Positions 9,369-18,834 of a DNA stretch of 55,328 nucleotides are shown in pieces. Numbering within the stretch: the first letter of the stretch is position 1; every line of letters begins with the position of its first letter. The position numbers and the translations under genes are program-made. Source of the stretch: Desulfobulbaceae bacterium (GTDB taxonomy: Bacteria > Desulfobacterota > Desulfobulbia > Desulfobulbales > Desulfobulbaceae). The DNA lies in contig JAABTP010000001.1 in the NCBI GenBank assembly GCA_011389815.1, positions 25,003 to 80,330 of the forward strand. Reading direction: 5' to 3'. Under the pieces are notes generated by a model. It did not search any database and was not told the DNA's origin. It saw nothing but the letters and a program-made list of their open reading frames with translations.

Positions 9369-10133
9369 ATGAACGAAACACCAGCCAAGGTGGTGGCAAT
9401 TATTCCTGCCCGCTATCACTCCAACCGCTATGAAGGAAAACCACTGGCCTTGATAGCAGGCAAGTCTATGATTCAACATGTGGTTGAAAGGGCCTGGCAG
9501 GCCAAAATACTCTCTCGGGTTGTTGTGGCAACCGATGATGAGCGGATTGCTGAGGTCGTGACAGGATTCGGTGGCGAAGTGGTGATGACCCGCTCAGACC
9601 ATGTTTCCGGCACAGATCGACTGGCAGAAGCAGCAGAACTGCTCCATATTGAAGAGCATAGCGTGGTGGTCAATATTCAGGGCGATCAACCCCTTTTTCC
9701 ACCCGAGGTTATTGAGCAGGTGGCAGATCCTCTGTTGGAAGACCCAGCCCTGCCCATGTCAACCTTGATTTATAAGATTGTCAGACCAGAAGAGATTTCT
9801 GATCCCAATCATGTCAAAACGGTCTTTGATTGCGATAAAAATGCCCTGTATTTTTCCCGGTCTCCGGTTCCTTTTCAGCGCAATCCGGAAGAAAAAGTAC
9901 AGCCAACGTATTATAAACACCTTGGTTTTTATGCCTATCGCAAAGGCTTTCTGCTGACCTTTGTGGCCCTGCCAGAAGGGGAATGGGAACGCTTTGAAAA
10001 GCTGGAACAGTTACGGGCTTTGGAATACGGCTATCGGGTTCGTGTGGTTTTAACTGACCATGATTCCATTGAGGTGGACACGGCCAGGGATGCCCAGCGG
10101 GTGGAAAAAATGATCCAGAGCAACGAAATATAA
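9369..10133 (+). CDS. kdsB: 3-deoxy-manno-octulosonate cytidylyltransferase (CMP-KDO synthetase)
   Basis: 254 residues. Activates KDO with CTP for lipopolysaccharide core synthesis, so the cell has a Gram-negative envelope. The N-terminal nucleotide-binding motif IPARYHSNRYEGKPL, the VVVATDD, SDHVSGTDRLAEA and NIQGDQPL blocks and the C-terminal IEVDTARD are all canonical. The ATG of MNETPAKVVAII fits the family start; a GTG nine codons upstream is possible. It lacks an obvious ribosome binding site and is preceded by an inverted repeat. Followed by mdh after a repeat-bearing 107-base gap. Confidence 0.95.
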   Translation: MNETPAKVVAIIPARYHSNRYEGKPLALIAGKSMIQHVVERAWQAKILSRVVVATDDERIAEVVTGFGGEVVMTRSDHVSGTDRLAEAAELLHIEEHSVVVNIQGDQPLFPPEVIEQVADPLLEDPALPMSTLIYKIVRPEEISDPNHVKTVFDCDKNALYFSRSPVPFQRNPEEKVQPTYYKHLGFYAYRKGFLLTFVALPEGEWERFEKLEQLRALEYGYRVRVVLTDHDSIEVDTARDAQRVEKMIQSNEI

Positions 10134-10134
10134 T

Positions 10135-10214
10135 TGTAGGGGGAGACCTGCGTGTCTGCCCGATAATCGGTTGAGAAAATATGATGTAGGGGCACGGCGC
10201 GCCGTTGCTCTTAC
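10135..10214. repeat. Two REP-like palindromic segments (GTAGGGG type)
   Basis: Two GTAGGGG-starting palindromic segments: a degenerate one at 10136-10162 and a clearer one (gtaggggcacggcgcgccg) at 10186-10214. Related GTAGGGGCGACC elements occur at 43450-43473 and 45039-45067, so this is a dispersed family. Confidence 0.55.
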
Positions 10215-10240
10215 AAGGGTAATGACAACAAGGAAAAGTC

Positions 10241-11167
10241 ATGAAGAAGAAAATTACAATAATCGGTGCTGGCAATGTTGGAGCCACAGCTGCGCATTGG
10301 GCATTGACCCGCAATCTGGGCGATATTGTTTTGTTGGATGTTATGGAAGGCATTCCCCAGGGCAAGGCTTTGGATCTTTGGCAGTCTGGTCCCCTGGATT
10401 CCTATGCCGGCACTGTAACTGGTACCAATGATTATGCAGATTCTGCCAACTCTGATGTGGTGATCATTACTGCGGGTCTGGCCCGGAAGCCGGGAATGTC
10501 CCGTGATGATTTACTGGCTAAAAACGTAGCTATTGTGAAATCCTGCGCAGAAGAGGCAGTGAAGCATTCCCCTGACTGCTTTATGATCGTGGTTACCAAT
10601 CCCATTGACGCCATGGTGCATACCGCTTTTAAGGTCACTGGCCTGGATAAGAGCCGGATTATCGGAATGGCCGGTGTGCTTGACTCAGCTCGTTATCGGA
10701 CTTTTCTTGCCGAGGCCCTGGGGGTTGCGCCTGCTGATGTCAATGCCCTGGTTATGGGAATTCATGGTGATAAGATGCTGCCCATGGTCAGGTTAGCCAA
10801 TGTGGGTGGGGTGCCGATTACAGAGTTACTCCCTGAAGAAAAGATTGCAGAAATTGTTGAGCGAACCCAGCAGGGTGGTATTGAGATTGTTAATCACCTC
10901 AAAACAGGAAGTGCCTTTTATACACCTGGTCTGGCAGCTGTGGAAATGGCTGAGGTTGTGCTCAAGGATAGTAAACGGGTCTTGCCCTGTGCAGCTTATC
11001 TTGAGGGAGAGTTTGGCATCTCCGGGTATTTCCTCGGAGTTCCGGTCGTGTTGGGCGATAAGGGGGTGGAGCGTATTCTTGAGTTTGCCTTAACTGAGGA
11101 AGAAAAAGCTGCTTTACAGGAATCTGTGAATGCTGTGTCCAGGCAGATGGAAGCGACCGGATTATAA
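10241..11167 (+). CDS. mdh: Malate dehydrogenase (LDH-like type)
   Basis: 308 residues. NAD-dependent oxidation of malate to oxaloacetate in central carbon metabolism. The glycine-rich NAD site ITIIGAGNVGATAA is at the N-terminus. The active-site loop reads AGLARKPGMSRDDL, with the arginines expected for malate specificity; VTNPIDAMV, GMAGVLDSARYRTFL and the catalytic histidine in MGIHGDKM follow. AAGGAA lies just ahead of the ATG. The length and motifs are those of the 310-residue LDH-like MDH of anaerobes. It appears to be a single gene, flanked on both sides by dispersed repeats. Confidence 0.95.
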   Translation: MKKKITIIGAGNVGATAAHWALTRNLGDIVLLDVMEGIPQGKALDLWQSGPLDSYAGTVTGTNDYADSANSDVVIITAGLARKPGMSRDDLLAKNVAIVKSCAEEAVKHSPDCFMIVVTNPIDAMVHTAFKVTGLDKSRIIGMAGVLDSARYRTFLAEALGVAPADVNALVMGIHGDKMLPMVRLANVGGVPITELLPEEKIAEIVERTQQGGIEIVNHLKTGSAFYTPGLAAVEMAEVVLKDSKRVLPCAAYLEGEFGISGYFLGVPVVLGDKGVERILEFALTEEEKAALQESVNAVSRQMEATGL

Positions 11168-11214
11168 AGGGGTCGGATGATTCTTTGGAGTTTTCCAATC
11201 AATTTTCATGTGTT

Positions 11215-11285
11215 ATTGTCTCCCTCCCCCAAGAAGGGGAAGGGGTGGAAGCTGTAGAGGCAGCCTGTGTGGCTGCCCGTATCGT
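11215..11285. repeat. Dispersed G/C-rich palindromic repeat after mdh
   Basis: A CCCTCCCCCAAGAAGGGG hairpin-like motif followed by a degenerate tgtagaggcagcctgtgtgg segment. Similar C-run/G-run elements lie at 31860-31889 and near 37450. Confidence 0.4.
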
Positions 11286-11347
11286 CTTAAAAAGGTATGC
11301 CCCTCCTGTGTTGCACAAGTGAAGGACGTAAGGAATAAGGAATAGAG

Positions 11348-13693
11348 TTGCAGGTGGAAAAAACGAGAAAGAAACCCTTGGCGGATCTCTTAGCAGGAGT
11401 GACAAAAAAAGTCTTTTCTCCTCTTGATTTTATGGGCAAGGGGAGTCTGGCTGAACAGGTGCTTGCCTTTGCCTTGGGGGAAGAACCGCCCAGCGGTGTT
11501 CCTGGCTGTACCCAGGAGGATTGGCGTAGTCTGGCTGAGGCCCTCCGCCATGTTGACGTGGAAAAGGTACGGGTGGTGGTGTTGGGTGGTGGAACCGGGC
11601 TTTCCAATGTGGTGGGTGGCGACTCCCGACGTGCGGGTTGGAAGGAAACCCCGTTTACCGGGTTAAAAGAGGTTTTTCCCCATTTGCATTCTATTGTCTG
11701 TGTCACAGATGACGGCGGGTCAACAGGGGAAATGCTTAAGGATTTTCCTCTGATTGGCCTGGGAGATCTGCGTCATGTTTTGCTTTCCTCCATTCGTAGT
11801 ATTAACCTGAAAGAGCAGTATCAGCTTAATGATGAAGGGGCCTTGGCAACCGCAGCAGCCTTGCATGGTTTTTTTAATTTCCGTTTTAATACCCCCCTTG
11901 AGTCAGCAGAACAGCTCTGGGCCGAGACCGGGGTGAGCCCGGAGATGTTTCCCAAAGCCCTGGCAAGATACCTTGTTGATCTGGTCAAAAGACTGTTCAC
12001 AGATGAACGCATGTTCGCTGCCTTGGATCGCCCTCAATGTCTGGGTAACCTTCTCCTTGTTGCTGCTGTCTATCGTAAGCTACCGGCTTTTTTTCGAACA
12101 ACAGAGCTGGCTGCTAATCAAAAGCGGATGCAGACCGCCATCATGGATGGCCTGGCAGATCTTTCCCAGGCTGTTGGTGCCGGCACCCAGGCTGTACTCC
12201 CCTGTACAGCGACTCCGTCTCAATTGCAGATGCTCTATGTGAACGGAGTATTGGTGACCGGGGAAAGTAAGGCTGGTGAAGCCCGACGAGGCTATCCTGT
12301 GGAACGGGCCATGGTTCGTTTTGCAGACGATCCTTTATTACCGGATGCAGTGAGTCAGTGTATTGCTGAGGCTGATATTATTATCCTGGCACCAGGGAGT
12401 CTCTACTCTTCTATTATTCCTATTCTTCAGGTACCAGGATTAGCTGATGTTATCCGCCGAAATGAAAAGGCCCTGAAACTTCTGGTCGCCAATATCTGGG
12501 TACAAAAGGGCGAGACTGATGCCACCAGAGAGGCCCCGGAAAAGCGTTTTTATGTTTCTGACCTGATCCGGGCCTATGGATATAACATTTCCGGCGGGAT
12601 TCATGGTCTGTTTTCCCATGTGCTTACCCTGGATCTGACAGATATCCCAGGCTCGGTTTTGCAGAACTATATTCTGGAGAAAAAAGAACCGATTTACGTT
12701 GACCGTGACAAGGTCAGGGAACTGGGCTTAGAACCGGTCCGGGCCAATATTTTTTCCAGAAATTTTTTGCAACGGCAGCGGGTTATTCAGCATGATCCTG
12801 ATAGTCTCACCCATGTTGTCCGCTGCATGTGGGGGCTGCGGGAAAATGGTTTTCTTGCCCAGCCATCCCTGGCAGCATCCAGTCTGCCACATCAGCAACT
12901 TCCTGTACGCGTTGCCCCGGATAAGCTGATTCCTTGTATTCGTTATGAGCGGATATCCCGGATCATTAAGGGGTTGGAATTCAGATTTTTGACCCTTGAG
13001 GCAGATCTTCCTGAAAGCATGTCTTCCTCGGTGCGCCAAGATATTACGAAAGCTGTTCTTGATATTCTTTGGCGTCATCCTGATATTCACCCGGATCACC
13101 TCCAATATCTGAAAGGAATCTGTTCCGTGGAAACCGGTTCCTGGAAGCGCTGCCAGCAATGGGATAATGTCTTTTCTTTTTACGATCCTGAAGACAGTTG
13201 CATTAAAATTCGTCAGGATCAACTCAGCTCTCCTGAACGTTTGGAGACAGCTTTGTTGATTGCCTTGGGCCAGTCATTATTAGGCAATTATTGCCTGAAA
13301 AAGAGTGTGGAAGAGGTGTTTGTTCAGGAACGCCGGGTTGGTAGCTTGTATCGTCTGGTAATTAAAAAGCACCAGGAGCTGAATGCCTTCCTGTCATCAG
13401 AGGATCTGGACATCTATTTACAGCTCAGCCGGATGTGTCCGACAGAAGGTGAACCACGATGCTATACCAGACTGGTTAATGGCGAAGAAGGTTTTACCCC
13501 GCCTGGTCTTCTCTTTGGCTTAGTTTTTGCATGGTATCTTGATAATCGTTTTGCCTCTAATGTGGAATATAAAATGTCTGTGATGAAAAATACTCTTTCT
13601 GACCTAATTCCAGAGCAATTGAGGCTTCTGCACAGGCGTGAAGAACTGATTCGTTTTTTCAGAGAGCGTATTTTTCGAGATCAGTTTTTCTAA
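11348..13693 (+). CDS. YvcK/CofD-family protein with long C-terminal extension
   Basis: 781 residues, about twice the usual YvcK length. The TTG start is the longest plausible; MGKGSLAEQ at 11432 is an alternative. The nucleotide-binding motif GGGTGLSN (80-87) and VTDDGGSTGEM (119-129) plus GLGDLRHVLLSSI identify a Rossmann-like YvcK/CofD domain, as in gluconeogenesis factor YvcK, which binds UDP-sugars and affects cell-wall metabolism in other bacteria. LAPGSLYSSIIP (near 360) and NIWVQKGETD are also typical. The C-terminal ~300 residues do not resemble YvcK and have no recognised domain. Exact function here is unknown. Confidence 0.8.
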   Translation: MQVEKTRKKPLADLLAGVTKKVFSPLDFMGKGSLAEQVLAFALGEEPPSGVPGCTQEDWRSLAEALRHVDVEKVRVVVLGGGTGLSNVVGGDSRRAGWKETPFTGLKEVFPHLHSIVCVTDDGGSTGEMLKDFPLIGLGDLRHVLLSSIRSINLKEQYQLNDEGALATAAALHGFFNFRFNTPLESAEQLWAETGVSPEMFPKALARYLVDLVKRLFTDERMFAALDRPQCLGNLLLVAAVYRKLPAFFRTTELAANQKRMQTAIMDGLADLSQAVGAGTQAVLPCTATPSQLQMLYVNGVLVTGESKAGEARRGYPVERAMVRFADDPLLPDAVSQCIAEADIIILAPGSLYSSIIPILQVPGLADVIRRNEKALKLLVANIWVQKGETDATREAPEKRFYVSDLIRAYGYNISGGIHGLFSHVLTLDLTDIPGSVLQNYILEKKEPIYVDRDKVRELGLEPVRANIFSRNFLQRQRVIQHDPDSLTHVVRCMWGLRENGFLAQPSLAASSLPHQQLPVRVAPDKLIPCIRYERISRIIKGLEFRFLTLEADLPESMSSSVRQDITKAVLDILWRHPDIHPDHLQYLKGICSVETGSWKRCQQWDNVFSFYDPEDSCIKIRQDQLSSPERLETALLIALGQSLLGNYCLKKSVEEVFVQERRVGSLYRLVIKKHQELNAFLSSEDLDIYLQLSRMCPTEGEPRCYTRLVNGEEGFTPPGLLFGLVFAWYLDNRFASNVEYKMSVMKNTLSDLIPEQLRLLHRREELIRFFRERIFRDQFF

Positions 13694-13773
13694 AAAACTA
13701 TTGTGTGGTATATTGACAAAGGGAAAGGTCTGTCGACACAGCTGATTGCTGATTTTTTTGAGGTATATGCTCT

Positions 13774-14145
13774 ATGCGAAAGATACTGATTATAGATGAT
13801 GATGAACAAATGCGTAATCTGCTTTGTCGGGCTATGGAGTATGCTGGCTTTGAGGTGGAAGCTGCTGCTGACGGACGAAAGGGATTGCGTTTTTTCGAGG
13901 AGGATTCCTATGATCTGGTGATTACAGACTTGATTATGCCAGAGCAGGAAGGGATGGAAACAATAACTTTTCTCCGGAAAAATTATCCAGAGGTAAAGAT
14001 TATTGCCATTTCAGGAGGAGGCCGGATTGGTCCGGAAACGTATCTGCCAGCTGCCTTGGAGCTTGGTGCTGATCGTGCTTTTGCCAAACCCTTTCCCATT
14101 GATGACCTGATCAATGCTGTGAAGAAATTACTTGATGTAAACTGA
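13774..14145 (+). CDS. Single-domain response regulator (CheY-like receiver)
   Basis: 123 residues comprising a receiver domain only. The acidic pocket D8-D10, phospho-acceptor D52 in VITDLIMPEQEG, S80 in AISGGG and K105 in FAKPF are all present, so it should be phosphorylatable. There is no output domain and no adjacent histidine kinase; the partner must be encoded elsewhere. It lies between the YvcK-like gene and the ABC exporter pair with 80- and 133-base gaps, so it is probably its own unit. A DNA-binding role is excluded by size. Confidence 0.92.
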   Translation: MRKILIIDDDEQMRNLLCRAMEYAGFEVEAAADGRKGLRFFEEDSYDLVITDLIMPEQEGMETITFLRKNYPEVKIIAISGGGRIGPETYLPAALELGADRAFAKPFPIDDLINAVKKLLDVN

Positions 14146-14278
14146 TTTGTTACCTATCTTGTTGCTTATTCATGTATTTTTTTTCGCAGCTTCCGTAATG
14201 CATCCCGACAAAGGCGGTGAGCATGATCGTCTATGCCCTGACAACGGCTCATAATGCACTGTTAAAGAGGAAATCCGG

Positions 14279-16207
14279 GTGACAGCAACAGACACAGATT
14301 CAGAACAACTGGAACCCACAGCTCAGGCCAAACCCTCTCTTACCCATCTACTTGCTCTGTTACGGCCCGATTTTGTAACATATCGCTCCCGTTTGCTGCT
14401 CGGCTTTCTTGCTCTGCTGGGGGTGGATTTTCTTCAGCTGACCATCCCACTGTATCTGAAAAATGCCGTTGATCTTCTGAAAAATAACACTGCAAGTTCC
14501 CAGCAACTTCTCCGTCTTGGTGGATTTCTTCTGCTCACAGCTGCCTGTATCCTGGTCTTTCGTTTTGTCTGGCGGATCCTGATTATTGGTTTTTCCCGAC
14601 GAGTGGAAGCAAACCTTCGGGCCCGTTTGTTTGCTCACACCCTTGCTATGGACCGGTCTTTTTTTGACCAACATCCACCGGGCGATATCATGGCCCATGC
14701 CTCCAATGATCTTACAGCGGTCCAAATGGCTTGTGGCATGGGGATTGTTGCGGCAACTGATGCCTTGATTATTTCCGGGGCAGCCTTGCTGTTGATGTTT
14801 TCTATCAGCCCTGTTTTGACGCTTATGGTGCTTCTTCCCATGCCTCTTTTGGGGTTCAGTGCCTGGTTTCTCTCTGGGCGTCTGCATACCCGTTTTGACC
14901 AGGTCCAGCATTCCTTTGGCCTGATTACGGAGTTTGTCCGTAACAGTATGATCTCTATCCGTTTGATCAAAAGCTATACCAGGGAAGAACAACAGCAGAG
15001 CAGGTTTACAGAACTGGGAAAACAATATGTTGCTGCTAATCTCAAGGTCGCTGTGGTCCTGGGCCTGCTTTTTCCTGTAGCAATTCTTGTTGGTAATCTG
15101 GGCATGCTGATAATTCTCTATTACGGGGGCAAGCTGGTGATCAATGGGGCTGTAACCCTTGGAGAGTTTGTTGCTTTTATCCAGTATCTCTATATGTTGA
15201 TCTGGCCCATGATGGCTGTGGGCTGGGTTACCAACATAGCCCAACGGGGTGTTACCTCTCTTGCCAGGATCCATACTTTGCTGACTGCGCAGTCCCAGCT
15301 TGAAAACAGTATTCAGATCCTAGGGGCAACTCCCCGTGGTTGCCCTGGGTCTCCTGAGCCTTCTCGTAACGGACAGGCACAGGGCCCTGCCCCAACAACG
15401 ACTTTATACCGAAAACAAGAGGGAGATGAGGGGAGACATCGTGATTTTTCAGCTCAATTTCATGTAAACCCTGTTATTTCGCTAAGAGGCTTGCATTTTT
15501 CCTATGCCCAGGCCAATACTTCCTCCTTAACAGGGCTTGCGTTGGACTTGAAGCCCGGTATTCTTGGCATTGCAGGGAGGACAGGCTCTGGGAAATCAAC
15601 TATCTGTCGCTTGCTGACCAGGCAGTATCCGCTTCAGGACGGGATGCTTTTCTTTGCTGATCAGGATGTGAACACCATTGCTCCTGCTCTGATTCGGCAG
15701 CAAATTAGCTATGTGAGCCAGAATCCAGTACTTTTTTCAGGTACTATAGCAGAAAATATCAGTCTTGCTGCCCCGGAGGCATCGCAGCAAGAGATTGAGA
15801 ATGTTGCTGAACAAGCAGCCTTTCATGCAGAAATACTTGCCATGGACAAAGGGTATCAGACCAGGGTAGGTGAGCGGGGCCTACGTCTTTCCGGGGGCCA
15901 GAAACAGCGGCTGGCCATTGCCCGGGCACTGTTGGCTGACCGACCGGTTTTGGTTATTGATGATGCCTTATCTGCCCTGGATGTGGAAACAGAGCAGCAG
16001 GTCTTTGCCGGTCTTCGTGCCTTTGCCGCAGACAAGATTGTCCTGATTGTCTCTCATCGTCTCAAACTCTTAGCTGAAACAGATCAGATCCTTCTGCTTG
16101 ATCAGGGGCGGGTTGTGGCTCTGGATGTCCATGAGAATCTGTTGCGCCATCATGATTTTTATCAGGCAATGGCTCAGAAGCAGCAGGGAGGGACAACTGG
16201 TGCATAA
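14279..16207 (+). CDS. Heterodimeric ABC exporter half, MdlA-like (degenerate site)
   Basis: 642 residues with a GTG start after AGAGG. Six-helix transmembrane domain (about 30-320), then an ATPase domain: Walker A GRTGSGKST near 435, signature LSGGQKQR, Walker B VLVIDDALSALD near 560. The catalytic glutamate of Walker B is aspartate (IDDA instead of DEA), as in MdlA/BmrC-type subunits whose ATP site is degenerate. A low-complexity linker (about 350-390) joins the domains. It overlaps the next ABC gene by eight bases, giving a translationally coupled heterodimer. Substrate unknown; the family exports drugs or lipids. Confidence 0.9.
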   Translation: MTATDTDSEQLEPTAQAKPSLTHLLALLRPDFVTYRSRLLLGFLALLGVDFLQLTIPLYLKNAVDLLKNNTASSQQLLRLGGFLLLTAACILVFRFVWRILIIGFSRRVEANLRARLFAHTLAMDRSFFDQHPPGDIMAHASNDLTAVQMACGMGIVAATDALIISGAALLLMFSISPVLTLMVLLPMPLLGFSAWFLSGRLHTRFDQVQHSFGLITEFVRNSMISIRLIKSYTREEQQQSRFTELGKQYVAANLKVAVVLGLLFPVAILVGNLGMLIILYYGGKLVINGAVTLGEFVAFIQYLYMLIWPMMAVGWVTNIAQRGVTSLARIHTLLTAQSQLENSIQILGATPRGCPGSPEPSRNGQAQGPAPTTTLYRKQEGDEGRHRDFSAQFHVNPVISLRGLHFSYAQANTSSLTGLALDLKPGILGIAGRTGSGKSTICRLLTRQYPLQDGMLFFADQDVNTIAPALIRQQISYVSQNPVLFSGTIAENISLAAPEASQQEIENVAEQAAFHAEILAMDKGYQTRVGERGLRLSGGQKQRLAIARALLADRPVLVIDDALSALDVETEQQVFAGLRAFAADKIVLIVSHRLKLLAETDQILLLDQGRVVALDVHENLLRHHDFYQAMAQKQQGGTTGA

Positions 16208-18038
16208 TTTTGGTTATTTTGAAGAGGGCAGAGTTGGAAAGATCTCTGACCTTCAGACCTGGCAACGGATTTCAGGCTATTTCCGTCCTCATACCCTGGG
16301 CCTTATTTCCAGTATTCTGCTTTCCCTGCTGATCACCTTTGCCACCCTTGCACTTCCTCGCCTGATGCAGCTGGGTATTGATAATTTTATTGCTACCAGT
16401 GATCAGGAAGCAGCACTGCGCCTGACCGGGCTGGCCCGTTTGGCTCTTATTTACGGCGGGGCCGTACTCCTGGCCTTTGTGGCTGGTTTTATCCAGGTGG
16501 TTTTGCTGGAATACATTGGTCAGTCCATTATGCATCGCCTGCGTAATAATCTGTATCAGCACCTCCTGGGGCTTGACCTGGCCTTTTTTCATGGGAATCC
16601 TGTGGGACGACTTGTGACCAGGTTGACCAATGATATTCATAATATGCATGAGATGTTTACCTCGGTGATGATGACTCTTTTCAATGATTTTCTGAAGCTA
16701 TTGGGGATTCTGGTGGTACTGGCGTTGATTAACCTCCGCCTTGCACTGGTGATGGGACTTTTTTTGCCCCTTTCCCTGGTCGTGACCCTGCTTTTCTCCC
16801 GCCTTGCCCGTGAGCAATTTCGGGCGGTGCGGAGCCAACTGGCGGTTGTGAATTCTTTTCTTCAGGAGAACATCTCTGCGGTAAATCTGGTCCAACTCTA
16901 TGGAAGAGAGGGGGCAAGCAGAAAGCGTTTTGATCTGTTGAATAATGAATTCATGCAACGAACTCTGGCCCAGGTGCGCCTGTTTGCCTTTTTTATGCCG
17001 TTCACAGAGTTTCTTGCCTCTCTTGCTATGGTGGTGATTCTCTGGTACGGTGGAAGTCTTGTCTTGCATCGTCAACTGACCATAGGGGAATTAGTTGCTT
17101 TTTTTTCCTATATGCGTCTGTTCTTTCAGCCCATGCGTGAGCTTTCCCAAAAGTATTCCATTGTCCAGTCTGCCTTGGCTTCAGCTGAGCGGATTTTTCA
17201 GCTCCTCGATACAGGCAATTCCATCCATTCTCCCACAGATCCTGTTGATATCAGCACAGTGAAAGGTGAAATTCGTTTTGAACAGGTTGTTTTTTCGTAT
17301 CAAAATAAAAAGACTGAGGGAGTCGAGGGGGAAAAAGAGCAGGGTGAGCAGGACGAACAGGCAGTACTTCAGAATATTGATTTGCAGATCAGAGCTGGAG
17401 AAACCCTTGCCCTGGTTGGTTCCACCGGTGCTGGCAAATCCACCCTTATCAGCCTGTTGGTCCGGTTTTATGATCCTACTCAGGGTAGGATTCTTCTTGA
17501 TGGTAATGATCTGCGAACGTGTGCTGTTGATGACCTTCGTCAGCAGGTTGGCCTGGTTTTGCAGGATGTGTTGATCGAACCAGATACTGTGCTGGCAAAT
17601 ATCAGGTTGGAAACAGGAAAGGAGCGGGCCGAGATCGAAACAATGCTTACTGAGACTGGTATGGATGCCTTTGTTCAACGGCTCCCCCAGGGCCTGGATA
17701 CCCGAATAGGAGAGGGTGGAATTGATCTTTCAGCTGGAGAAAAGCAGCTACTGGCCTTTGCCCGGATTTTATGTCGGAACCCGGCTGTGCTTATCCTGGA
17801 TGAAGCCACTTCTTCCGTGGATACAGAGGCGGAAAACCTGCTGGAGCTGGCTGTGGAGGCCAGTTTTGCAGGCCGTACCTCTATTATTATTGCCCATCGT
17901 CTCTCCACTGTGCGACGGGCTGACCGGATTGTGGTTATGGATCAGGGACGGATTGCGGAGCAGGGGAGTCATGAGGAATTGATGGCTCAGGAAGGGCTTT
18001 ATGCCAATCTTATTGCTCTTGATTTGCAGGAGGGGTGA
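16200..18038 (+). CDS. Heterodimeric ABC exporter half, MdlB-like
   Basis: 612 residues from the GTG at 16200, which has AGGGAGGG eight bases ahead and overlaps the end of the first subunit gene. The transmembrane domain is followed by Walker A GSTGAGKST near 405, a noncanonical signature LSAGEKQ near 510 and a canonical Walker B LILDEATSSVD. The pairing of a normal Walker B glutamate with a deviant signature is the mirror image of the first subunit and is typical of MdlB/BmrD. Together they would form one exporter with one active and one degenerate ATP site in the inner membrane. A charged insert (EKEQGEQDEQ) sits before the ATPase domain. Confidence 0.9.
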   Translation: MHNFGYFEEGRVGKISDLQTWQRISGYFRPHTLGLISSILLSLLITFATLALPRLMQLGIDNFIATSDQEAALRLTGLARLALIYGGAVLLAFVAGFIQVVLLEYIGQSIMHRLRNNLYQHLLGLDLAFFHGNPVGRLVTRLTNDIHNMHEMFTSVMMTLFNDFLKLLGILVVLALINLRLALVMGLFLPLSLVVTLLFSRLAREQFRAVRSQLAVVNSFLQENISAVNLVQLYGREGASRKRFDLLNNEFMQRTLAQVRLFAFFMPFTEFLASLAMVVILWYGGSLVLHRQLTIGELVAFFSYMRLFFQPMRELSQKYSIVQSALASAERIFQLLDTGNSIHSPTDPVDISTVKGEIRFEQVVFSYQNKKTEGVEGEKEQGEQDEQAVLQNIDLQIRAGETLALVGSTGAGKSTLISLLVRFYDPTQGRILLDGNDLRTCAVDDLRQQVGLVLQDVLIEPDTVLANIRLETGKERAEIETMLTETGMDAFVQRLPQGLDTRIGEGGIDLSAGEKQLLAFARILCRNPAVLILDEATSSVDTEAENLLELAVEASFAGRTSIIIAHRLSTVRRADRIVVMDQGRIAEQGSHEELMAQEGLYANLIALDLQEG

Positions 18039-18330
18039 AGTGTGTTATCGCTCTGTTTGTGGATTAGCTCTAACTTATTTTTTTAGATTGCAATTACCTG
18101 CAATAAGAGTATGATGCATTTATTCATAATAAATGAAAATTTCTAGCATTTTCTTTTCGTCGTTGTGTCCTTACGGTGAATTTATCCTATTTGGGTCTCT
18201 TTAAAGTTTCCTTTTGATCTATTTCATAGATGATGCTTTATAAGTGTTGAATGATGCGTTGTTGTCCTCTTGTAATCGTCCAATACGTTGGGATGGTTTA
18301 ATGCGATGTCACACTTTCAGGAGAATGAGT

Positions 18331-18597
18331 ATGAAACTTTTTATCGGCAGTCTTCCCTACAATATTACTGAAAACGAAGTAACCGAGCTGTTCGGCTATT
18401 ACGGAACTGTTGTGAGCACAAAGCTTGTCACAGATCAGTTTACTGGCCAGTCAAAGGGCTTTGCATTTGTGGAAATGTCAAACAGAAGTGAAGGTCATAA
18501 GGCAATGGAAGATTTGAACGGGAAAATATATAAGCATCGGCACCTTGTTTGTAACGAGTCTAAGCCTGCGAAGAAGAGGAAGCATCGCTGGCGATAA
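18331..18597 (+). CDS. RRM-domain RNA-binding protein
   Basis: 88 residues consisting of one RNA recognition motif: RNP2 LFIGSL (3-8) and RNP1 KGFAFVEM (42-49), followed by a basic tail KPAKKRKHRWR. The ATG at 18331 was chosen because CAGGAG lies seven bases ahead; an ATG two codons earlier is too close. Small single-RRM proteins of this type occur in cyanobacteria and deltaproteobacteria and are often cold- or stress-induced. It has a long AT-rich leader (18039-18330) in which I see no clear structure. Two tiny genes follow on the same strand. Confidence 0.9.
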   Translation: MKLFIGSLPYNITENEVTELFGYYGTVVSTKLVTDQFTGQSKGFAFVEMSNRSEGHKAMEDLNGKIYKHRHLVCNESKPAKKRKHRWR

Positions 18598-18641
18598 GTA
18601 ATTTTAAAATAAATCATCATACAGGGCAGGAGGTTAAGAAA

Positions 18642-18722
18642 ATGGCTGAAGGCCAACGGGGCAACATTGATAAAGTTGATGGTCCCAAAGGGCTGGCAGC
18701 GAATAATGTCGTTCCCCAGTAA
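18642..18722 (+). CDS. Very small protein (26 aa), unknown
   Basis: Encodes MAEGQRGNIDKVDGPKGLAA plus NNVVPQ, then TAA. An excellent ribosome binding site (CAGGAGGT) lies seven bases upstream, far better than chance. It follows the RRM gene by 44 bases in the same direction. No membrane segment; glycine-rich and hydrophilic. No family recognised; translation is inferred from the ribosome binding site alone. Confidence 0.45.
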   Translation: MAEGQRGNIDKVDGPKGLAANNVVPQ

Positions 18723-18834
18723 TGTTAAAATGAGGGTTGTTGTTACTCTATAGAAGCGAAAACAATTTTTTAGTACAGAATTAAATTATTCGAGTTTCAC
18801 TTTAGAATAGCCGCTTCTCGAACAGGAGATCATC

